Source of the DNA: Meghimatium bilineatum
Taxonomy: Eukaryota > Mollusca > Gastropoda > Stylommatophora > Philomycidae
DNA: 64,000 nt
Assembly: GCA_034231615.1 (NCBI GenBank)
Contig: CM067317.1
Coordinates: 49,062,282-49,126,281, forward strand
Direction of reading: 5' to 3'
Shown: piece after piece, positions 21,680 through 34,987 of the stretch
How the letters are laid out: each line of letters opens with the position of its first letter
Position numbering within the stretch: the first letter of the stretch is position 1
Translations under genes and position numbers: made by a program
Notes under the pieces: generated by a model
Seen by the model: only the letters and a program-made list of their open reading frames with translations
The model's database searches: none
Told to the model about the DNA's origin: nothing

Positions 21680-22085
21680 TATTTTTAAACTCTCCATGAC
21701 TTCTCCATGAACTCCCACCACTTCTCCATGAATTATCCATGAGTTATCCGTGAATCCTCGGAAATATCCAGAACTCCCTCTGAACTTCCCTGAACTCTCC
21801 ATTAAATCTCGCTGAACTGTTCATAAAGTGTACATGAACTCTCCATGAACTCTCCTTGAACTCTCCATGAATTGTTCCTGAACTCTCCATTAATTTTAAC
21901 CTAACTCTCCATGAATTATCCCGGAACTCCCCATGAATTCTTCACGAACTCTCCGTGATGAACTCCCCAGAACTGTCACTTAAACCTTCATGAAATCTCC
22001 CTGAACTCTCAATAAAATATCCTGATCTCCAGGAATTTTCCATGAACTACACAAGAACTACATAAACTCCCCATAAATCTTCCTA
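21680..22085. repeat. ~15-bp degenerate minisatellite (AACTCTCCATGA)
   Basis: More than twenty imperfect copies of AACTCTCCATGA and relatives, ending at the LINE fragment that follows. Confidence 0.75.
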
Positions 22086-22139
22086 AACTATCCATAGACT
22101 GTATGAAGTCTCCCTAAACGCTCCATAAGCTGTTCCTAA

Positions 22140-22382
22140 CTCTGCGTTCCTATATTGCTCTCCTTCTGAGTATATTATTCTAAAATCTTTTGATATTATG
22201 TTACCTGCTCCCAGATATCTCATCTCACATAGACCTAGTATGTTGATATTCATTCTGCTCATTTCCTGCTTTATATTATCTAATTTTCCTAAGTCTGTCA
22301 GTGTCTGAATGTTCCAGGTTGCAATCTTGATTGACTTGCATTTGATGGACTTTCTTATGGGAACGAGTATGTTATGGGACAT
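22140..22382 (-). pseudogene. LINE endonuclease (APE-type) N-terminal fragment
   Basis: The minus frame from 22382 reads KSIKIATWNIQTL, then MNINILGLCEMRYLGAGN. The WN motif and the LGLCE motif are the first two conserved blocks of apurinic-like LINE endonucleases. It stops after about 80 residues. It is the only endonuclease start seen here; all other LINE pieces are RT or C-terminal. It is probably part of a 5' segment cut off by rearrangement. Confidence 0.7.
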
Positions 22383-22503
22383 GTTATGTTAAATAAAACA
22401 TGGGATATAAAACATGGGATATAAAACATGGGATATAAAAAATGGCATATAAAACATGGGATATAAAACATGGGATATAAAACATGGGATATAAAACATG
22501 GGA
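22383..22503. repeat. 17-bp minisatellite (ACATGGGATATAAA)
   Basis: About seven units abutting the endonuclease fragment. Confidence 0.85.
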
Positions 22504-22984
22504 CTTTACTCTTTATTATTTGAGGGCAAAGATTAGATGAACGTGCTATGAGCATGTTTAGCCATACTCTCACACCGCGGTGCACACAAATAAACACTAT
22601 ACACTATACACTGCAATGATATCAGCAGCGAATATATTGCCGTTTTTCTAGTAATTGCCACTGAAACAATACTTTATTCTGATATATATGACAATGTGGC
22701 AACTCAACGCCTGATGATAGTGTTGTTATTTATAACACGGCACAAATAAATATTTTGGGACATTTCGAATTTTAAACAATATTTGTATTTAAAAATTCGA
22801 ATCTCATGGCAACCCTGGTATCTGTTTGGCAACGATCTTGGATTTACTTATCCTGTAAGTAGGCGTTTGAGAATGACCACAGCGGAAATTTCTCCCCCAC
22901 ATCCACATGCCTTTCTGAAACACAGTTTTTATATTTTGCATGGATGGTTTTGTGGTTTTAGAATATATATAATTATTTGCGGGT
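22504..22984. other. No gene recognised
   Basis: Intronic AT-rich DNA. Nothing supported. Confidence 0.5.
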
Positions 22985-23290
22985 AGAAGAGTTCTCTGGA
23001 GAAGACCTTCGTTTGTGCTGTTCGTAAGCTTGTTCCTGTGGCTTTTTTTAAAATTCTGTGATCTATCTTTTACATGGCCTGTCTCTGGTATTATAGCCGT
23101 GGTGTCTATGTGTCATAGCCATTTGTGGCATGCTGTCTGTTGGTAGTATGAAACCCACTTGTTCTATCATCTTTTTATGTGTTCCAATACTGGTATTATT
23201 TTGGTTATCTGTCTGATGTTATCGTTTCTAATTCTATCTCTTAATGCCACTTCGAGTAGTCCTTGCTTATATTATGAGGACCTTTGCTAC
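22985..23290 (-). pseudogene. LINE ORF2 C-terminal fragment
   Basis: The minus strand near 23270-23165 reads LLEVALRDRIRN, a motif shared with fragments at 38690 (VSLRDKIRN) and 53150 (VSLRDRIRN). The lower part resembles 52380-52620. The frame is broken. Confidence 0.55.
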
Positions 23291-25435
23291 TCAAACTTAT
23301 TAGCTTCCAAATACGGTCGGCATGTCAGCGATATGGGCTTTACATATTTGTGTGTATGTATCTGTTACAACTTTAGATGGTTGTCAACATTCACAAATAT
23401 GCTTTATGAGCAATGCATATTCACATTTATAAGCGTCTGAAACACGTTCACATTAGGTTCAGTCTTCCAAAATTTCTCCGTGTCAGATACCAAGCGGTGG
23501 ACGTTTGCAAATAACACTGCGGCTCCTTAATTACTCCCTGGTGTGAATATGGATTAGCGCTAGTGTCCAGAACGATCATTAGTAACTGATGCCACCTGTT
23601 TACCTGGTATGTTTACAGTAGTTCCCCCCCCCCCCTGACACAGTAGTATATCTCTAGATAAAAAGCGGCGTTGATTAAGGAGCGAGTGGAAATTTTTATC
23701 TGCCCTGACAGCCTGATTTTTAAATATTGTATCTGGAATAGTTTCAATGTTTTCGTTAGAGCTAGAGATGAACTTAGTGTATGACAAAGCTCTACAACTT
23801 AGTATATAGAAGCAGAGTCTGTTTTAACGATAGTTCACATTGACTATTGCGGTATGTGTTATTTATTAATCACCTATAGCCAACACGATTAGACACATGG
23901 GATACTCACATAGACACACACACACACACAGAGAGAAAGATTTTATGCTTTAATTTTACTGTCCTGCTATGGACGTTCATGTATGTATGGTTGCGTTTAT
24001 ATTGTGAGATATTGACATTATGATGAAACACACAAAGTGTATGGAACCAGTCTTAAGTGAATTCGATGACATCTTGCACCGCATGCACTGGTAGGGGTAG
24101 TAAGACGTCTAGATGCACCGGATACTTTCACTGTAAAATTCCATGACCTTCTATCTGGAAAAGACATCTACACGGATAGGGAGAGTACCTTTAACCATAG
24201 CTTAGATATTTTCCACCAATTATCTCCTTTTTGACGAATCAGATGATCCGTTGGGCTGTTTGACCTTGAACTTGACCTGAAACGTCGGTGATTCTTTTCT
24301 CTTGACGAATCCACACACAATTCCATCCCTATACTACTACTTATTCTTACTACTTAATACTACTCACGTAGGCAGAGACGCTATATAGGCCTACACGTAA
24401 ACAACATGATAAATAATAGACAAGAACCTCTACGCTAGGAAAGATTTGCGCGGAATTGATTGATAACACCGATAGTTATAAAACACGCACTGCTTAACTA
24501 AGCAATGTGTATGTAAGTCTATCAGTAACGACACCGATCAGGTGAGCATATAAGCGTATTAACAGCATGGAGGTAAGAAGGACAATGTTTACCTGTGTGG
24601 GTGCATGTTGGGATAGTCTATCTCATAATCACTTTAATCAGAACACAAATATTGACATTGCATTATAGCGAGATTAGATCTGTTATTCGAAGTGTCTACT
24701 TGTTTTATCTGTGGAAGAGCTAGATTTATCTATCGCGTTCTGTTTCTTCATCTATTTCTATACGACCTGTATGTTTATTACGACTAGTTTATTTTTTTAT
24801 CTATAGCAGAGGTAAAGATGTTGTCAATGTTCACCAAACTACTGAAATTACTGCTGAGTTCTCTCTACTCTTGGCAGAATTTGGCAGGATAAACATAAAC
24901 TTATAACTTATTAATAACATCAGTGTTGACAAAAATACGGCCCGAGGGCGAATAGCTATTTCGTCTAACACCCAAGGCTGGTATGAAAGTACCACGTGCA
25001 ATGGCCCCAGAGTGCAATGGCCCAAGAGCCCAGAATATATAGGCCTACAACTTGGAGACACAAATGATTAAGAAAAACAAATATTTGGCTCCGTACCACA
25101 TGAAAAAAGTTCAATCCGTGCCGCTGATAAAAAAACAGGTTGCGTACAATGCCTTTCTAATGTACAAATATTCTAATGCCTCAATACCTTGACTATGTCA
25201 GAACGTCCATTGATGTATCCATTCATTTTGACACTGTGGCCACGCTCCCCAGTGTATCGGCTCTCACATTATCCCCAACACCCGCATATCATGTCACGAA
25301 TATACAGTTTATGTTTCTGAGCATAGATTGTGACCACCCATTAACGGTCGACAACTCGCACAAAGAGACAGTATTTTATGTTAACCGTAATACGTGTGAC
25401 ATGTGATGTATTCTGTCTATAACATTTTCTTGTCA
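23291..25435. other. No gene recognised
   Basis: Intronic DNA with a C-run (23626-23637) and a short CA/GA run (23908-23935). A minus ORF at 24831-25061 has no recognised domain. Confidence 0.45.
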
Positions 25436-25439
25436 ATGA

Positions 25440-25700
25440 ACCCCTTGAACCCTTCTCTGTCTTGGGCGATGCGGCTTGCATTTTCCATCACGTATTCATA
25501 TCATCTTTAATGTCGTCAGTCCATCGTCTTCTTGGTATGCCTTTCCTCCTCCACTCAGGTACTCTGCCCTCCATTATTTGTCTTTCTAAACAGTTGTGTA
25601 TCTTTATATGACCAAACAGGTGTAGTTTTATTTTTGCTATTGTGTTTAGTAACCAACATTCTGGAATCTTCAATGTGTTTATAATATCTGAGTATTATGT
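25440..25700 (-). pseudogene. LINE ORF2 C-terminal fragment
   Basis: The minus frame reads PECWLLNTIAKIK, LFGHIKIHNCLER, IMEGRVPEWRRKG and RRRWTDDIKDD. This is the LFGHxxRH..EGxx..R.RRRWxDDI pattern of LINE 3' ends, close in type to the copy at 33335-33922. Confidence 0.75.
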
Positions 25701-25999
25701 ACACGGATATATTCGATACCCATATTATGTATATCGAATGTAGCCAACGTTTGTTAGTGAGTCCGCCAGATTTAGTGTTTTCATGTGGCATTCCTAATAT
25801 TTTTTATTGGCAACAGATTTTTATTGATGGTAGCTATCTCCTCTCCAATTTAATCGATACGATCTGAATAATGTATACTGCACATGTTTTTTTCATTAAA
25901 ACAATACATCCGCTTCATGTTTTTTAAAGTTGATAAACAAAACTTTGTTATTTAATTATTTTCTTTTTAAACTCCTACCGGATCTCTCTTAAATCAGGA

Positions 26000-26115
26000 C
26001 AGTGTGATGACTAGTTTTCTAGCAGCGTGTAGTTCAAACAAGTAAAATGCGTTATATCGGTGTTTTATTAGCGCTAAAGGTCCGACACGTCTGACTTTGG
26101 CGGTGGTAACTAATA
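26000..26115 (+). repeat. Family A fragment
   Basis: Contains AATGCGTTATATCGG and GTCCGACACGTCTGAC, matching the middle of family A (compare 55420-55475). Confidence 0.45.
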
Positions 26116-27849
26116 CGTTCAGCGTGTTATCACTTCCAGTGAATGGTGTTCGTCTTTAACCATATCACCAGTAGTCCAGCTGTACGAGAGAACTAGTTTC
26201 TGTACTAAACGATGATAAACAACAACAAAGCTAATATCATAATACTTGCTTTACATGTTTGCCGCTTTCTATGTTGATATCGGAATAGCCGCAGACAGAC
26301 GCACATTCCATTATATTTAAGTCACTACAGCAAGAATATTCTGTGCTGAAGGCTGCGTTATGGATAGGGAATACTACTAAATTCTTTCACTGCAGCAAAA
26401 CATATGCAACATTTATTTACAAAGTTGTATTTATAAGGCGATGTCCATTCATTCCGCCAACATTGGAAGAGGGGGGGAGGGGACGAGACTGAAATGTTTG
26501 AGAGTTGTTGAGGAGAGAAAAGGGGTGGGGGTAAAAACATTGTCCACGTAATTTATTGGACAGCTTCTTAACCCATCTGTCGAAGAAAAAATATCCTTCT
26601 TAGAAATGTCTACAATATGCTTTTATTCAGGTGATATGTTCTTTTCAGAATGCTGTCTTCCTTATGAACTAAATCAAAACATATGCCTACGTTTCGGCTG
26701 ATAAGTCTTAGTAATTGTTAAATATAACGCTAAGCATCTCAATTCGTTTCTATTAAAAATATGAACTCTCCGTGAGTTTACTTGAATAAAAGGACATTTC
26801 TAAACCGAAGGTGGCACACTGTTTTGGGGGCGTGTTGCGCCTTTTTCGTTGTTTAAGGCTAAAAGGTCACTCCCACCACTTCTTATTTAATCCATTCGAG
26901 CTCAAAGTTGTGTTGATATTAGATCATAGGTGCGCATGATACATTTTGATCTGTCTGGCAGGCCTGAAACTAAATGGCTTAACCTGACGGATTATCCCTA
27001 TTCCTGGTCTAAGCACTCTCAAATGTGTTTTGAAAGTCCATCGTCGTCACTGTCAGCCCGTCCTAATTACTTCCTGAAACAATACCTTCCATTATTAGCT
27101 TCTTCAATATTCTTATCTATGTATGTGGCCAAAATGTTCTCTTTCTTGCTATAATATTGTTCAGGAGCCAACTCTTTTTACGTTTAGTGTCATTAGCCGC
27201 TGAATAAAACAGCGACACTACACACTCTCTGGACTACATTCTGCTGGAAATGTAATAGGATCGTACAAGAGATTCCGTAGTTGTAACCTTCGATAACAGT
27301 TACCATGTTGTTCCGACAGGCCGACGTTGTGCTTGAACTAGTTACGAGCACGACGTGGGTGGGCTGAACAACAAAGAAACCTGTCGCAAGGGCCAGAGTT
27401 GTGCTCTGATGTCGACGTCTGTTTCGGATGCATTGGACTAGAAACAACATCGAGTCGAATGGCTGCTGGAACAGAGGGCGGAGCACTTACGGGAATGCCC
27501 CACGTGCTGTGAGGCCAGCTTTCTAATCAAGACTCAAGACTCAAGAGATTCAGTGGAAGTTTGAGAGTGAACGTTGAAAAAGAAATGATACCTTTAATCG
27601 CTGTTTGATTCGTCTTTTTTCACTGTCCATTGTATTTTCAATATCTTTTTTAGTATCTCATTTCGAAGGAAAATGTTCTCTTTAAATACACTAAATGTTA
27701 AACATTCCTGGCACACGGCTGGTAAAGCCACCTGTAAACGTCTAGTATGTTAAAGTATCATGTAGCACACGATACAAAATACGCTACGAAAATAAACTTA
27801 AAAAGGATATTGCTTGGTAAAAGACTTAAATAAATATTTCTGCTAAAGA
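26116..27849. other. No gene recognised; family A remnant
   Basis: Intronic DNA. A minus-orientation family A piece lies at about 27215-27285 (TGGACTACATTCTGCTGG). An A/G-rich run lies at 26466-26530. The minus frame at 27060-26950 has a vague PG-rich look but no usable splice sites. Confidence 0.4.
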
Positions 27850-28270
27850 TGTACTGTAGTAGCAGTAGGTTCTAACAAGTATAGGTCACTAGTCTTGCTA
27901 AGGCTGTAGTAAGATTCAGATCTAACTTGGTAACAAACCTAGATCAAAAGTCCTGCTGAAATTGTGCGAAGAACAAGATTCAACGTGATAACAAACATAA
28001 ATGAAAATCCCTGCTAAAGTTTTAGAATGAATCAGATCTAACGAGGTAACAAACACAGATCAATAGTCCAGATAAATTTGTCGGAAGAATGATCTATAGA
28101 GCTAAGAAACATAGGTCAATAGTCTTGCTAAAGATTGTGCATGAATCAGATATAACTTGATAACAAACATAGATCAATAGTCCTGCTAATGTTGTAGAAA
28201 GAATCAGAAATAACTTGATAACAAACGTAGATCAATAGTCCTGCTAAAATTGTAATAGGAATAAGATCTA
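27850..28270. repeat. ~60-bp degenerate minisatellite
   Basis: Six to seven diverged copies of a unit with AACAAACATAGATCAA and AGTCCTGCTAA. Confidence 0.75.
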
Positions 28271-28724
28271 GCCTCACCATATGATGACGATACATACTAA
28301 CCAATAATCATAATGATAATAAAAAGAATATGTGGCGGTGTAGATCTACTTTTGTCAGGAAGCAAATACAAATTACCTACTGACTGAACAATTCTTGGAA
28401 TGTTGTAGAATCTGATAACAGAGATAGGGGAGATGATAAGTATAACATCCACGTCAAGAATGTGCTTGCTGTCTCCCTTTAAAGTTTTGTTTTTTAAAAA
28501 TCGTTCAAAATAATCGTTCATCCACGACTCCTGCTGTCTATCAGATCAATTTTTTTCTGTGTTCATTCATGAAATTCCTTATTAGCAATAATATTTGTTA
28601 GAGTGTAAACAATTCCCCGTTTATGTTTATTTTCGTGAGTTATTGGTATTTCGTATTCATTCCACATTCCTACGTTTTACTCTCTCTGAGAAGGTAGCTT
28701 CTTGTCAAATAACGAGATAACACA

Positions 28725-28915
28725 CTCCAGTGTCGGGACACAACCTATATGCACATACCACAATGAGAAACATGAAACACGGAAAAATGCAACAAGAATT
28801 TAGACCCAGTAACATAGGAGGTCTACAGATTACAGAAATTACATACGCAGTCGACACAGTTCTATTAACATCAAATGAAAAATCCTTAAGGAAAATAAAG
28901 TCAAACAATTAAAGT
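28725..28915 (+). pseudogene. LINE RT palm fragment
   Basis: The plus frame reads LQITEITYAVDTVLLTSNEKSL. It is the RT block that holds the catalytic Y/F-x-D-D, here YAVD, so one catalytic Asp is lost. It belongs to the same family as the inverted copy starting at 28925. Confidence 0.65.
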
Positions 28916-28924
28916 GTTTTGTTG

Positions 28925-30215
28925 TTGTCTTGTGACGTATTCTTTCCAGAACGTACTCTTCCTTATGAATCTCCAGAAATCCGCGCGGTATCTGGCAAGT
29001 TGTTCCGTGTGCTCTAGCGACATCAGCGACATCTTGGTCTATGATTGCCTTTTCTGCATTCTACCGCCCCCTCCAACAACACACTTTCCCCATCATCGAG
29101 TTTCTTCACATGGCCGAAAAAACTCAACTTCCTTGTTAATATGGTGTTTAGAAGCAGCCCTTTTAGACGTTGATTTGTCTTAGCACGTTTTGTTTGGTGT
29201 TTCTTGCTGTCCATGGTGTTCTCAGGACTCTTCTATAGTACATTATTTCGAAAGCCTCCATTCTCTTGGCTGTAGTTGTATTTATTGTCCATGTTTCGCA
29301 GCTGTAGGTCACCACTGGGAACACATATGTACCTAACAAACATACCTTAGTTTCCGTATTTGCACTGTGAACAGTTTTTTTCGGTTGTTTTAATTTGAAC
29401 ATCAATATTGCGGCTTTCCTTCTGATCTCGACTGCTAAGTCTCCTGCATTGTTTACGTTAGCTTCTAGATATTCCAAATTTGTTACTTCTAAAACACAGT
29501 TATCAATATTAATTCTAGGTTTTGTTTTCACTCTGTCGGTTGTCCTTACTTTTGTCTTGTTCATGGTTAGAAACAGGTTTTATTTTCACTCTGTCGGCTG
29601 TCATTACTTTTGTCTTGTTCATGGTTAGAAACAGGTTTTGTTTTCACTCTGTCGGCTGTCATTACTTTTGTCTTTTTTCATGGTTAGAAACATGTTTTAT
29701 TTTCACTCTGTCGGTTGTCATTACTTTTGTCTTGTTCATGGTTAGAAACAGGTTTTGTTTTCACTCTGTCGGCTGTCATTACTTTTGTCTTTTTTCATGG
29801 TTAGAAACAGGTTTGATTTTCAGTCTGTCGGCTGTCGTTACTTTTGTCTTTTTTCATGGTTAGAAACATGTTTTATTTTCACTCTGTCAGATGTCATTAC
29901 TTTTGTATTTTTTTCATGTTTAGAAACAGGTTTTGTTTTCACTCTGTCGGTTGTCATTGCTTTTATTTTTTTCATAGTTAGAAACAGTTTTTGTTGCTCA
30001 ATTAAAAATATTTTTAAATATTTGATTATGTTCAGAAAAGTTTTCTAATTTGATGTTAATAGAACAGTGTCATCAGCGTATTTTATTTATGGAATCTGTA
30101 GTTACTATGTTACCATCTACTATGCTAGTGGGTCTGAATACTTGATAGATTGTTTCGTGTTTCACGTTACTGATTGTGGTATCTGCGTATGTGTTGAACA
30201 GGTATGGCGACATTG
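28925..30215 (-). pseudogene. LINE ORF2 (RT to C-terminus) split by an internal minisatellite
   Basis: The minus strand from 30215 reads SPYLFNTYAD, then IKYADDTVLLTSN near 30080 (intact YADD), then KAMTTDRVKT. After eight copies of a 58-60-bp repeat it resumes with NLEYLEANVNNAGDLAVEIRRK, VVTYSCETWTINTTTAKRMEAFE, YYRRVLRTPWTARNTKQ, and after a frameshift LSFFGHVKKLDD. Stops and frameshifts make it inactive. Confidence 0.8.
29520..29990. repeat. 58-60-bp array made of LINE coding sequence
   Basis: Eight units with CACTCTGTCGGCTGTCATTA and CATGGTTAGAAACAGG. On the minus strand each unit encodes the MNKTKV..DRVKT piece of the surrounding LINE ORF2, so the array is an in-place expansion of that segment. 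Confidence 0.85.
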
Positions 30216-30429
30216 CACATTATTATAAGGCATGACACCTTGTGATGACAAGACATTACTTAGAGCTAGAGTTGAGGGTAGAAAAGAATAAGAGGTAGGC
30301 AAAGATACATGTAGGAAGGAAACATGACGTGAAGGACAGATTACAGTCTAGCATAGTGCAATAACAAAGCAATACACAGAGCTTTGGAGGTCTATTACAG
30401 ACAACCTTTCACCTTGTACAACAATTCTT

Positions 30430-30850
30430 CTTCGTCAATTCGCATATTCCTTCAGATTAGCCGGATGTTACCAGTTTATCTATATATTCGCAAACTCCTG
30501 CAAATTAGCAGGATGTCACCAGTCTATCTATCTATTCGCAAACGCCTGCAGATTAGCAGGATGTTACCAGTCTATCTGTCCAATGGCAACCTTCTGCAGA
30601 TTAGCAGGATGTTAATAGTCTTTCTATCTATTCACAAACTCCTGCCGATTACCAGGATGTTACCAGTCCATATATCTATTCGCAAACTCCTGCAGATTAG
30701 CAGGCTGCCACCAGTCTATCTATCTATTCGCAAACTCCTGCAGATTAGCAGGATGCTACCAGTTTATCTATCTATTCACAAAGTCCTGCAGATTAGCAGG
30801 ATGTTAGCAGTCTATCTATCTATTCGCAAACACATGCATATTAGAAGGCT
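30430..30850. repeat. ~59-bp array derived from family A
   Basis: About seven units, each with ACTCCTGCAGATTAGCAGG followed by a (CTAT)n spacer. The box is the 5' part of family A (compare 18165). Confidence 0.8.
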
Positions 30851-30899
30851 GTCACCAGTAGACCACAGGGAGTTGTCACGATTTACAGCTTGGTTGCGA

Positions 30900-32134
30900 T
30901 AACTGTTCCTGTTAGATCAAGTTGAATCTCTGTAAGATGGCATAGAGAATCTCAATATCAAATTCTCTATTAGTGACTTGTCAGGATATGAAAGTCAGGT
31001 CAGTGTTGCTGGTCTTTGTTTCCCATTCAGGCCCAGTTTACGTATGGTAACAAATAATCTCAAACAGTACAGACTGTTTTCATTTTGATAATTGTCCATT
31101 TATTTACTTGTCCATTTCTTCTCCTGAAATTATAAACATAATTTATGCATCCGTATCTTTTGAATAATAAACGTTTGGAAAATTGAGATATTCTAATCTA
31201 GCCCTTGTGTTGCCAGGGTTCGAAATGGGAGCAAAGAATAGCAGTACAGTTTACGTTGTCTGAATTTCGCAAACGGCGGCTAAGTAGACTACCGGGTTAA
31301 GTTGGATGTCATATAGAGATAAAGTAACCCAGAAGTCATAATTATTTTACGTGTCAGGCTGAAAGGCGCAGATATCGCAACAATTATCAACAAATGACCC
31401 ACAATTTGTTAAAGTAATTTAATGGAAAGCGTATGACACATATGACGATGAAAAACTAAAGTTCTTGAAAATGTCTTCATTACAAGCAATATGTTCTTTT
31501 TAGAATGCTGCCTGTTCTTATGAACTAAATCAAAACATATGCCGACGTTACGACTGATAACTCTTAATAATTGTAAATATAACATGAAACATCTTAATTC
31601 TTTGCGATTACAATATGAACTCTGTGAGTTTACTTGAATTAAAAGGACATATCTAAACCAAAGTTGGGCGAACTGTTTTGGTGGCACAATACAAAGCATT
31701 CCGTTCTCCATACTCTTGCTAATCTACAGAAATCGGAGAACGAAAACATACAAAAGAACGTCTGGACACGAAGCAACAACATGAACATATGAAACGGGCT
31801 CTAAAGGTGTAGATTGACTTCACTGTACGCGAATTTAGTTATATGTATTCCGTTCCTCTCAAAGAAGCGCATGCTGTCTGCAGAAAGTACTTCTCATAGC
31901 ACGTAACTCCGTAACTAAATCGATAATCCCAAGAAATCTTCGGGAAAGAAACCAGTTTGTAAATAAGTCGTCACGAGCCAAATTATAACACACAAAATAT
32001 TGAGCACAAAGCTAACAGATTAACCACAAAAATTATATCATTAGAGGAGATTCGAGTCCCACGTCAAGTATATAGTCCTTGTAGATGCATCAATAATAAA
32101 TCTTCATAAGAGACGCTTTTTGACTATGCCCATG
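30900..32134. other. No gene recognised; family A remnant
   Basis: Intronic DNA. A minus-orientation family A piece lies near 31350-31385 (AGGCTGAAAGGCGCAGATAT, exactly complementary to 18230-18250). Confidence 0.5.
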
Positions 32135-32265
32135 TTTTTCATTATACATTTTGTACTGACAACCAATAAAAATAATGGGAAATATTAAATATCGTCACTT
32201 TCAAAGGATGCTTCCTGATTAGTCATCATGACTGTATAATTGACGAGGGACTTAACCAGTACAGA
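32135..32265. repeat. Family B copy (MITE-like)
   Basis: Contains TTTTTCATTATACATTTTG, GACAACCAATAAAAAT and TATAATTGACGAGGGACTT, collinear with 18650-18780. Confidence 0.55.
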
Positions 32266-32324
32266 ATGAAGGTTATGGCTAGCATCTCCACATTCGACGA
32301 CTGAAGAAGAAGAAGCAAAAATAC

Positions 32325-32429
32325 CTTCATGGCAATCCTTCTCTACGTATCTAATTGAAAACGTTTTGGCATTCTTAAGTAGGTCTCTGGAAATGTTATA
32401 CTGATTTGGTGCTGGACCGTCTGCTCGAA
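32325..32429 (-). CDS. SHIPPO-repeat gene, visible exon 7
   Basis: 105 bp. The acceptor is TTTTTTTTCCTCAG and the donor is CATGAAG|GTATTT. It encodes RADGPAPNQYNISRD, then KTFSIRYVEKDCHE. The first proline of PGP is Asp here (DGP), a degenerate core, but the Y and the FSI block are kept. Confidence 0.8.
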
Positions 32430-32514
32430 CTGAGGAAAAAAAACATTAACAAAAATGTTTATATAACAACAGTGTCTTTCTTAAGTTATACAGCCCTGCT
32501 TGGTCATCGGGGAT

Positions 32515-32660
32515 CATCATTTTAAAGTGATGTTCCTGACATTTTCCCTGATTTTCATTGTTCACTTTGTGTAAACTCTGTGTCGACAGGCTATGAAGAT
32601 CATGGAAAAGTTAAATGCATCACTTTACAAGGATGATTCCCAATTACACTCACAGGTCCA
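32515..32660. repeat. Family B copy (MITE-like)
   Basis: Contains GATTTTCATTGTTCACTTTG and GTCGACAGGCTATGAAGATC, collinear with the other family B copies. It lies 86 bp upstream of exon 7. Confidence 0.55.
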
Positions 32661-32944
32661 ACAATAACGATGATCATGCGTAAGGGGGATGTCCATAAAA
32701 AAAGTCAACAATATTTATCAACTATTTTTCAACCAGCGCCTTTCCTCCTGTCAACAACCGTCAAGAATTCAGACACCACAACTACTTGGTTATACCAACA
32801 AATTTACCCCTCCCCCTCACGAGCCCCTAATTATTATAATTTTTTGTGGGGGGGGGGGAAGTACTGAAAACTTACTTGTTTTTTCACATTTTGTACAATT
32901 GTTTTAAATTCATAAATGTATTGTTGCATGAAAAAAAATAATTA

Positions 32945-33215
32945 AAATTCACTTCTGGCGGTAGTAAAACGGCGTAAAATTGTTTGGTTTGGACATGTGA
33001 CAAAACACGACTCTCTCTCTCCTTCGAAAATTATTTTGCAAGGAAAAGTCGAGGGTGGAAAGAGGAGATGAGGCCAGAGAAAAAAATCCTTGATTAATAA
33101 CATCAAGGAATGGTCTAGACGTGATTTTTCTACATTTCTTCGAATGGATGAGGACAGAACTGTGTGGATGACATTTTGTGCTGATCCCTCCGATCCGGAC
33201 GAGTTATGTGTCTTA
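32945..33215 (+). pseudogene. LINE ORF2 3' end fragment
   Basis: The plus frame reads LAVVKRRKIVWFGHVTKHDSL, ILQGKVEGGKRR, then after a stop SLINNIKEWSRRDFSTFLRM. Same family as 35845, 50265 and 54640. Confidence 0.7.
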
Positions 33216-33334
33216 CTATTATTAAAGATACCTTCTTCTCAGAGAGATCTAGAATCATAGTGTAAAACCGGCAATCTTCTTACAAACTAGACTACCATGT
33301 TTTCAAATCACGCCGCTATAGTCTGGATACCGCT

Positions 33335-33922
33335 TTGCAGATATTATTATATTTAGGAACTCAAATAAACAATGCGGGGGACTGTGCAGTTGAGATCAAG
33401 AGAAGAACGGCAATGGCGCTGGCAAAATTAAAACAGATAAAGAAACTATGGCATGGTACTAACATAAGAACCAAATTGTTTTTACTACGAACATGTGTAT
33501 TTCCTGTGACGACATATGGATGTGAAGCATGGACACTAAATAAAACAGTGGCCAAGAGAATAACATAATTTGAATTAAAGTGTTGTAGAAGAGTTTTGAG
33601 AATACCATGGACAGCGAAGAAAACAAACCAGGAGGTGTTACGAACAATTAACGTCCAGGAAGGCTGGCTTCTGAACACTATATTAAAGAAAAAGCTAGTT
33701 TTTTTCGGTCATATTAAGAGACACGACGGCATGGAGAGAGTGTTAAAGGAGGGGATGATAGAAGGCAACAGGGGCAAAGGCCGACCAAGACGCCGTTGGA
33801 CAAAAGACATTCAAGAAAGCCTGCGCATGTCACTAGACGATGCAGGACAACTTGCTCAAGACCGCGGAGAAATCAAGAGATCCATAGGAAAGACTACGTT
33901 CTGGAAAGAATATGTCACTTGA
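33335..33922 (+). pseudogene. LINE ORF2 C-terminal fragment, broken in two
   Basis: 33335-33568 reads YLGTQINNAGDCAVEIKRRTA, FPVTTYGCEAWTLNKTVAKR and ends at a TAA. 33596-33922 continues RIPWTAKKTNQEVLR, NTILKKKLVFFGHIKRHDG, GRPRRRWTKDIQESL, LAQDRGEIKRS. The second part is an unusually clean LINE 3' end. It matches 28925-30215 and 25440-25700 in type. Confidence 0.8.
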
Positions 33923-34464
33923 TGAATGATGATATTACCTGTGTATCCCAATCACACAGTTATAGTCTGGACATAACTGTGCAGATATTACCTGGGTGAC
34001 TTAACAAAAAATATGTAGTGGGTTTATAACTTACGTCGGGAAATGCATCTGTTTAAAATCTGTCAACTGATGATATTTTCTTATCAGCATAATAGGTGGA
34101 TAGTCTGAGTTGAGTAAGGGCTGACTCACTCATCGGCCAAAAAAGATGACATGAGTTCGATACTCACTACCCTGTGTTAAGTAAACATTTTACTTTCTAT
34201 TTTTCTTCTTCTCCAACCTAATGTCAACAACTGTCAGGAATTCAGGGATCCTCCCAACTGCTTAATTTTGCCAACTGCCAATTTTGTTGCAAGATAAAGT
34301 AAAAAACTATCTGTTTTGCAAACAAACAAAAATGCATGTTTTGTTTTTCATTCATCCGGTTAATTTTGATAAATTTGATAACGAACGCAGATGAATAAAT
34401 AATTTTCTAATTTAAACCATAAGTGGTGCATAGACAAATGCATTGTTGACATCAATATTTGTCA
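33923..34464. other. No gene recognised
   Basis: Intronic AT-rich DNA. A weak tRNA-like B-box (GAGTTCGATACTC, about 34152) is present without a credible A box. Confidence 0.4.

Positions 34465-34987
<523 letters not shown>

Noticed and set aside
26940-27060. PG-containing minus frame resembling a SHIPPO unit (PGIG, KPFSF)
   Set aside because: No usable donor and a weak acceptor; phase not consistent with the other exons.
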